12,221 bases of DNA from Thermoplasmatales archaeon. GTDB taxonomy: Archaea > Thermoplasmatota > E2 > DHVEG-1. The position numbers and the translations under genes are program-made. Positions 7,925-12,221 of the stretch are shown here, in pieces. The notes under the pieces were generated by a model, which saw nothing but the letters and a program-made list of their open reading frames with translations, ran no database searches and had not been told where the DNA came from. The stretch covers positions 1 to 12,221 of the forward strand of contig JAGMDE010000063.1 in NCBI GenBank assembly GCA_023128855.1. The letters run 5' to 3'. Numbering within the stretch: position 1 is the first letter of the stretch; every line of letters begins with the position of its first letter.

Positions 7925-9642
7925 TGTTTTATCCTCCTTTTTAAAAACTTATTTGCGAGGTAGTCCTTGGTTGAAATATCGTTATCAACGGTTTTTCGCA
8001 GGATTTGATTCTCAGATTTAACAGTAAGATGTAATGTAACATTTAATGCAATTTCACCAGTGGTTGCAGTATCATTCCAATCGAAATAATCCAATACATC
8101 TCCTGCTGTATGATTCAAACCATCTCTATGATGCAAAACCCATGGGAAATCTTTTAGAAAACAGACAGTTTTTGATCTATGGTTAAACACATATTGATTG
8201 CTAAGAACACCTTCAGGCCACCATCTCTTAGCAATATATGCTGTATCGTTTACTCTTTGCTCATAGTTAGTCCTTTTTGCAACTTCCCATATTTTATTCA
8301 TAAATCCAATTTTATTAAATATTAGATTAAGAGTAAGCTTTGGATAGTTCTGAGAAAAACCCACTTGATTCATGTCAATAACATAGATAATGTCTTCATC
8401 CCTGTGCGTAGCCTCATAATATCGTGGCCCACGGTTACCTGCTTCTTCCCCACAAAAACCGATAAATTTCATATTATATTTTGGTATGATATTATTATCT
8501 GTAAAGTATTTAGCAATACCAAGAACTATTGCCATACCAATAGCTGAATCAGCAGTACCTTGACACCATACAGAATCATATAGAGAGCAAACAATAACTG
8601 TTTTACTCGGATCAGTTCCATTTAACTGTCCTATTACATTATAACTTATTACAGATTTATTGTACCTTTGCTTTACATAAAAATCTACAATGTAGTTATC
8701 AATATCCGCAATAATTTTTTCCCCTATTGTTTCGTTTATATTTATTTTATGTAACCAACTTCCTTTAACATTAACGCCTGTGTTATGAGCATTGCCATTA
8801 GAATCATAGTTAATGGATCCTTGATAATTATGTAGCTGTCTATACAATGTCTTATTTTTCAACTCAGTTTTAAATTTTGCATATTTAGTTAATATACTTC
8901 TTATAGGGTAGAAAAACCGTCTCATTAGTTTTTCATCAGGAGTTAGAGATACATTAGGATTCCGAGAACTTGCTCCTGTGCTACCCTTTTCGTAAATAAA
9001 AACATAGTCATACCCTTCTTTGTCAAATGCATAAGCACTAATCCATTCACTGAGAGACTGGGGTCTCTTTCTTAATTTCAATCCTTTATATGAAAAATTA
9101 TGTATTAATTCAGGATGGTCTGTAGAGTTCACTAATAATGGAGTAATTTGGCAATTAACAGTTTCATTACTGTTACTTGATTTATTTGTGAGTATTAATT
9201 CATAATCTAGTACTTCGTATATATGAGTTAGTTTGTGAAGCGGGTACATTATTTCATCTATTGAGGATGGGATTGAAGGATTTTGTATATTTTGGATTTG
9301 TTCCTTAATTGTCCAAAGCCCTAACTTTGAGAAGTTTTCCTCAAGTATCTCTGCAGCCTTACGTTCCCCTACGCTACCAAACGCCCTACCTTTTGCAATC
9401 TCGCCAGCTGATTCATTGTATTCAGTAAATATGATATTACTAAGATTTTCAGTAATATTATAGATAAATTGCATATCCAACATATTTTCTTCAATTATTG
9501 GATAATATGTTTGACATTCTGAATCATTACTAATTCTATTTACTTCTATACCACTACCATTTATAATTGGAAGAACTCCAGATCCAATAAACAAAAATAT
9601 TAACCAAAAAACTAGTGTCTTTCTTAACAAATCTTTTTTCAT
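7921..9642 (-). CDS. Exported M28-family metallopeptidase with a replaced metal-ligand His
   Basis: This is a 573-residue protein with a signal peptide at about residues 8-28. The region about 130-225 could be an inserted PA-like domain. The M28 catalytic domain runs from about 330 to 535. Visible active-site residues are Asp365 in TADSAIG, Glu399-Glu400 in GFCGEE, Asp423 in VIDMNQVG and His511 in NHTAGDV. The first metal ligand of the family, the His of HYDS, is Leu354 here (SLYDS). The enzyme may therefore use a changed metal site, belong to a variant subfamily, or be inactive. M28 members are mostly aminopeptidases acting on peptides outside the cell. ATG at 9640-9642 follows GAAGG at 9650-9654. 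It is the first gene of the operon with GH-B, under the box at 9709-9730. Confidence 0.85.
   Translation of the reverse strand: MKKDLLRKTLVFWLIFLFIGSGVLPIINGSGIEVNRISNDSECQTYYPIIEENMLDMQFIYNITENLSNIIFTEYNESAGEIAKGRAFGSVGERKAAEILEENFSKLGLWTIKEQIQNIQNPSIPSSIDEIMYPLHKLTHIYEVLDYELILTNKSSNSNETVNCQITPLLVNSTDHPELIHNFSYKGLKLRKRPQSLSEWISAYAFDKEGYDYVFIYEKGSTGASSRNPNVSLTPDEKLMRRFFYPIRSILTKYAKFKTELKNKTLYRQLHNYQGSINYDSNGNAHNTGVNVKGSWLHKININETIGEKIIADIDNYIVDFYVKQRYNKSVISYNVIGQLNGTDPSKTVIVCSLYDSVWCQGTADSAIGMAIVLGIAKYFTDNNIIPKYNMKFIGFCGEEAGNRGPRYYEATHRDEDIIYVIDMNQVGFSQNYPKLTLNLIFNKIGFMNKIWEVAKRTNYEQRVNDTAYIAKRWWPEGVLSNQYVFNHRSKTVCFLKDFPWVLHHRDGLNHTAGDVLDYFDWNDTATTGEIALNVTLHLTVKSENQILRKTVDNDISTKDYLANKFLKRRIKQ
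7933..7938 (-). promoter_or_regulatory. Internal ribosome binding site of GH-B
   Basis: AGGAGG on the minus strand lies within the last codons of the M28 gene, eight bases before the GH-B ATG. With the ATGA overlap it supports the chosen start and translational coupling. Confidence 0.75.
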
Positions 9643-9686
9643 GATTTTTCCTTCTATAAATCTGTTTTAACCATTTATAAAAAAAT

Positions 9687-9698
9687 ATTGTATACAAT
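9687..9698. promoter_or_regulatory. Perfect 12-base palindrome near the M28/GH-B transcription start
   Basis: ATTGTATACAAT is a perfect inverted repeat. It is centred about 20 bases downstream of the TATA element of copy 4, near where transcription should begin. It could be a repressor site. In such AT-rich DNA a chance palindrome is possible, and no equal palindrome was seen at the other boxes. Confidence 0.25.
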
Positions 9699-9708
9699 CA
9701 TATAAATA

Positions 9709-9730
9709 GTTTATAGGACAAGTATAGACA
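9709..9730 (-). promoter_or_regulatory. Shared promoter/operator box, copy 4 (M28/GH-B operon)
   Basis: The minus strand reads TGTC, TATACTT, GTCC and then TATAAAC; this copy is close to the consensus. It ends about 66 bases before the M28 start codon. The two TGTC half-sites begin exactly ten bases apart, which puts them on the same face of the helix beside the TATA box, as expected for an activator or TBP-recruiting factor. Confidence 0.75.
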
Positions 9731-9760
9731 CTAAAAATAATGCATTCAATTAATTTTAAA
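9731..9760. repeat. Duplicated 3' flank of HTH2 (exact match to 27-56)
   Basis: Thirty bases are identical to 27-56 and lie between HTH2 and box copy 4. This is the second copy of the regulator, flank and promoter unit. Confidence 0.85.
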
Positions 9761-9771
9761 TTATTAATAGA

Positions 9772-10404
9772 TTAGCCCCAATATGGGTGAGGGAACATTT
9801 CCCATAAGAAATCGTCATGCATCTTTTCTTTATCTTTATCATTTAAAAATTTTAAAATTAACTTAAGCCACCTGGTCTTTTTCCATGTAAGATAATAATC
9901 ATAGAATGCAACAACCAGATCATCTAATAAACCATCTTTATATCTAATAAGTAATTTATCGATTTCCTTTTCATCCTTTAATCTATATTTTACCAATAGT
10001 TTATCTTTAAACTTTTCAACAACATCTACTTCTATAAGTTTGTTCAAATGATATGAAACTGTCGATTGAGTTTTTTCTAACTCTTCACTAAATTGTTTTC
10101 GAGTACGAACATGTCGAAAAGATAAAATCAAGACAATATGTAGAGCAGTCTTTTTTCTCAAAATTCCAAGGGCCTTTTTATGTTTTAAACCTATTTTTTG
10201 TGCAACAAAATAACGAGTATATGCTCCTGATTCTCTTGCTAGAATTAACTCTATTTTTTTTAGATAACGAAGATGATATTCAATTGTACTTTTAGGAACT
10301 TTTATTTCCCTAGAAATCTCTCTCAAATATACTCCTGGATGCTCTGAAATAAAATTGTATATTTTTCCGCGCGAGCCAAGCTCTAAAAGATAATTTTTAT
10401 TAAT
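9772..10404 (-). CDS. Double winged-helix transcriptional regulator, HTH2 (non-canonical start)
   Basis: This is a paralogue of HTH1, about 210 residues if ATT at 10402-10404 is the start. It has two winged helices, with recognition helices PKSTIEYHLRYL and TQSTVSYHLNKL, an acidic and lysine-rich C-terminal part, and the same MFPHPYWG end. The first canonical start, TTG at 10324-10326, would remove the beginning of the first HTH. The upstream codons KIYNFISEHPG match HTH1, with changes mostly at silent sites, so they are translated. The frame is closed by a stop at 10429-10431, and no ATG, GTG or TTG occurs before 10326. GGAGG at 10414-10418 lies nine bases before ATT. It follows the flippase and has its own shared box at 10490-10512, so it may regulate itself. 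It is likely the regulator of the M28/GH-B operon just downstream, but this is inferred from position only. Confidence 0.8.
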   Translation of the reverse strand: MNKNYLLELGSRGKIYNFISEHPGVYLREISREIKVPKSTIEYHLRYLKKIELILARESGAYTRYFVAQKIGLKHKKALGILRKKTALHIVLILSFRHVRTRKQFSEELEKTQSTVSYHLNKLIEVDVVEKFKDKLLVKYRLKDEKEIDKLLIRYKDGLLDDLVVAFYDYYLTWKKTRWLKLILKFLNDKDKEKMHDDFLWEMFPHPYWG

Positions 10405-10413
10405 CGTGTTTTT

Positions 10414-10418
10414 CCTCC
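10414..10418 (-). promoter_or_regulatory. Ribosome binding site of HTH2
   Basis: GGAGG on the minus strand precedes the presumed ATT start by nine bases. An ATG overlaps this site at 10418-10420, but it opens only a six-codon frame (MEEKHD) outside the HTH2 frame. No equivalent in a consistent frame exists in HTH1. Confidence 0.55.
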
Positions 10419-10489
10419 ATTTAAATATCTATTATCTTTATTACAATTATACCATATCTTGTAATATATTGATTTTACTCATATTTATA

Positions 10490-10512
10490 GTTTTTTAGGA
10501 CAAATATCGACA
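10490..10512 (-). promoter_or_regulatory. Shared promoter/operator box, copy 5 (HTH2)
   Basis: The minus strand reads TGTC, GATATTT, GTCC and then TAAAAAAC, followed by CTATAAATAT. The first TATA-like position is degenerate and one base longer than in the other copies, so CTATAAATAT at 10481-10490 may be the real TATA box. It starts 15 bases after the flippase gene and about 85 bases before the presumed HTH2 start. Confidence 0.65.
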
Positions 10513-10526
10513 CAAAAATAGCAGAT

Positions 10527-12101
10527 TTACAGAAATTTTTTTATGAGTTTCTTAATCCTAGTAGTTTTTATACCTGTTTTTTGTTCTATAGCATTAAACA
10601 TTTTTAGGTCTTCATCGTCTAGACTCTTAGTCAACAGAACAGACATTATACAAATTCCAAAAGTCAGCATGAATAAAATAATTAAGGACCACCATTGAAC
10701 AGGTATATACTGATTGAAAATAAAGTAAAATGGAACAATAATTGCGACTAAAAGCAAAGTTGGTTTTATCAGATTTGGACCAAATGGAATAATTTTGCCT
10801 AATGAATACATTTTTAGGGTTTTAGTAATTGAAATAAATGCATATGTAGCAACAAAAGCAATAGCAGCACCAATATAACTATAAGACGGTATTAAAAGAA
10901 TATTTAATGCTATGCTCAAAATAGCACCAGACAGTGTTGCAAACATTACAAATTGAGATCTACCCATAGCTACTAATGTGGAACCGCAAGGTCCTGTAAA
11001 ATTCATTAAAATGAAACCTAAAGATAAAACTCTCAAAACATTTGCTGAAGGTAGATAATTTGGCCCAACTATGACACTTAAAACTAATTCTGGAAATAAG
11101 AAGAATACGATAAATATTGGTAAAGTTATTAAGCAGATCCATTTAGTTAGAATCTTATAATTACTTCTCATCTCTTTCAATTGATTCTTGGCATATATTC
11201 TTGAAAAAACTGGTGTAAAAGTTATTAATAATGCACCCAATGGAAATGCAATGAATCTAGCAAAAGGACGTGCCACTTGAAAAAAACCTACAGCTGCAGC
11301 GCTCTTAAAAATTCCTAACATCAGTATACCTGACCCGGCAATAATTAACCAAAGTATTGCTGTGACAAGGAGAGGGAATGAAAAAATTAACAGTTCTTTT
11401 GCAGCAGGACTAATAATTGACTTTATCGAATATCTTCTTATCGATGTTTTCCTAAGAGTATAAATTATAAGGATAATGGATATCAAAATTCTAGTTAGGA
11501 GAAAGGAATAGAAAACATAGATAAATGGGAAATTATAGATTATAATAACGACAATAAATATTAGAAAAAGGGCATTTTCAAGGATATATTTAAAATAAAC
11601 CAAGGGTTTTATATTTTCAAACCCTCGATAAATTGATACGACTATTAAATTAAATACAAAAAATGGTAAAGCTACGGCAAATATTTTTAGCGGAAGTATT
11701 AGCGCGCTTTCATGGAATATTTTTACTGCAATTACTTCTGAAAAAAGAAATAAAATAGAAGCCAGTATGATGCTAGTGAGACCACCAAAAAAGAATGCAG
11801 TAACAATGAAATCTGGAATTTTATTAAACTCTTTTTTCCCTTTACTGTAGGCAATGCTACGAACGGTTCCTTGAGCTATTCCAACAGCACTAATAGTTAT
11901 ACAAATTAAAAAAACTGAAGATGCTAATGAATAAATTCCCACATCGCTTTCTGTCCAATTTCTAGCGATAATTACTCCAGCAATTAATGCAAAAAGATAA
12001 ACCAATAATGAGCCAGTGATAACTAATCCTGTTCCTTTTACTATTTTCTGAAGAGGATCATTTAGAGAATTATTGTTAGACGCACTTTTATCAGTTTGCA
12101 T
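10527..12101 (-). CDS. Polysaccharide/lipid-linked oligosaccharide flippase (MOP superfamily, Wzx-like)
   Basis: This 524-residue integral membrane protein has about 12-14 hydrophobic segments from residue 25 to about 495 and a basic C-terminal tail. The N-terminal pattern KGTGLVITGSLLVYLFAL, followed by ARNWTESDVGIYSLA, and the long hydrophobic core are typical of the polysaccharide biosynthesis/flippase family, which moves lipid-linked glycans across the membrane. In archaea this would serve surface-layer or N-glycan assembly. The length is normal and the gene looks intact. ATG at 12099-12101 lacks a clear ribosome site and follows the upstream peptidase stop by 37 bases, so it is probably in that operon. 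Its 3' end is duplicated at 4825-5030. No shared TGTC box precedes it, so it may lie outside the local regulon. Confidence 0.88.
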   Translation of the reverse strand: MQTDKSASNNNSLNDPLQKIVKGTGLVITGSLLVYLFALIAGVIIARNWTESDVGIYSLASSVFLICITISAVGIAQGTVRSIAYSKGKKEFNKIPDFIVTAFFFGGLTSIILASILFLFSEVIAVKIFHESALILPLKIFAVALPFFVFNLIVVSIYRGFENIKPLVYFKYILENALFLIFIVVIIIYNFPFIYVFYSFLLTRILISIILIIYTLRKTSIRRYSIKSIISPAAKELLIFSFPLLVTAILWLIIAGSGILMLGIFKSAAAVGFFQVARPFARFIAFPLGALLITFTPVFSRIYAKNQLKEMRSNYKILTKWICLITLPIFIVFFLFPELVLSVIVGPNYLPSANVLRVLSLGFILMNFTGPCGSTLVAMGRSQFVMFATLSGAILSIALNILLIPSYSYIGAAIAFVATYAFISITKTLKMYSLGKIIPFGPNLIKPTLLLVAIIVPFYFIFNQYIPVQWWSLIILFMLTFGICIMSVLLTKSLDDEDLKMFNAIEQKTGIKTTRIKKLIKKFL

Positions 12102-12138
12102 TTAATATAAAGAAAAAGAGAATTTATTATTTTCCTTT

Positions 12139-12221
12139 TTAAACGTTTTCTAATATTTTCAATAGGTAATTGTAGAACTTATCAACTGTACTGACATGTA
12201 CTTGTTCCTCAGGTGAATGTG
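12139..12221 (-). CDS. C-terminal end of a probable M20-type peptidase (partial)
   Basis: An open frame enters from the right edge and ends with TAA at 12139-12141, giving 26 residues that begin HSPEEQVHV and end in LLKILENV. The HSPEE element followed by an amphipathic helix resembles the last part of M20-family di- or tripeptidases, where this His is commonly a metal ligand. The fragment is short, so the family call is tentative. It lies 37 bases upstream of the flippase in the same direction. Confidence 0.5.
   Translation of the reverse strand, partial: HSPEEQVHVSTVDKFYNYLLKILENV

Noticed and set aside
10960..11142. Minus-strand open frame of 60 codons
   Set aside because: It overlaps the flippase in another frame, and the flippase frame has clear membrane-segment composition.
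1..12221. CRISPR array, tRNA or rRNA gene, or insertion sequence
   Set aside because: No regularly spaced direct repeats, cloverleaf, rRNA-like stretch, transposase frame or terminal inverted repeats were seen. The repeats present are explained by gene duplication and shared promoters.

Overview
The window looks like part of an AT-rich archaeal chromosome, probably euryarchaeal and perhaps related to Thermoplasmatota; the lineage is an inference. The signs are TATA-box promoters, Shine-Dalgarno sites of the AGGTGA/GGAGG type, regulators built from two winged helices, and many N-X-S/T sequons in exported proteins. No rRNA, tRNA, CRISPR array or transposase gene was seen. Every gene reads on the minus strand, so transcription runs from high to low coordinates.

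In transcription order: the C-terminal end of a probable M20-type peptidase (12139 to the right edge); a multi-membrane-span flippase (10527-12101); a double winged-helix regulator, HTH2 (9772 to about 10404); an exported M28-family metallopeptidase (7921-9642) overlapping by ATGA an exported GH116-like glycoside hydrolase, GH-B (5072-7924); a 3'-end remnant of a second flippase copy (about 4825-5030); a second GH116-like enzyme, GH-A (1893-4715); an exported metallo-beta-lactamase-fold hydrolase (863-1798); and a second double winged-helix regulator, HTH1 (70 to about 693). The left edge carries a further promoter reading out of the window.

The most notable feature is a promoter/operator box present five times at about 5-26, 1858-1879, 4767-4788, 9709-9730 and 10490-10512. 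Read on the minus strand, it has two TGTC-like half-sites one helical turn apart, followed directly by a TATA element. One box precedes the MBL hydrolase, GH-A, the M28/GH-B operon, HTH2 and the unseen gene to the left. This looks like a local regulon of exported hydrolases, possibly controlled by the two encoded winged-helix proteins.

The locus has grown by duplication: two regulators with matching 3' flanks, two glycosidases with long exactly identical DNA blocks, and a flippase plus its 3' remnant. The box lies at the duplicated junctions. A reasonable overall reading is a cell-surface scavenging or glycan-remodelling island in which exported glycosidases, a peptidase and an MBL hydrolase are co-regulated. 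The substrates cannot be read from the sequence.
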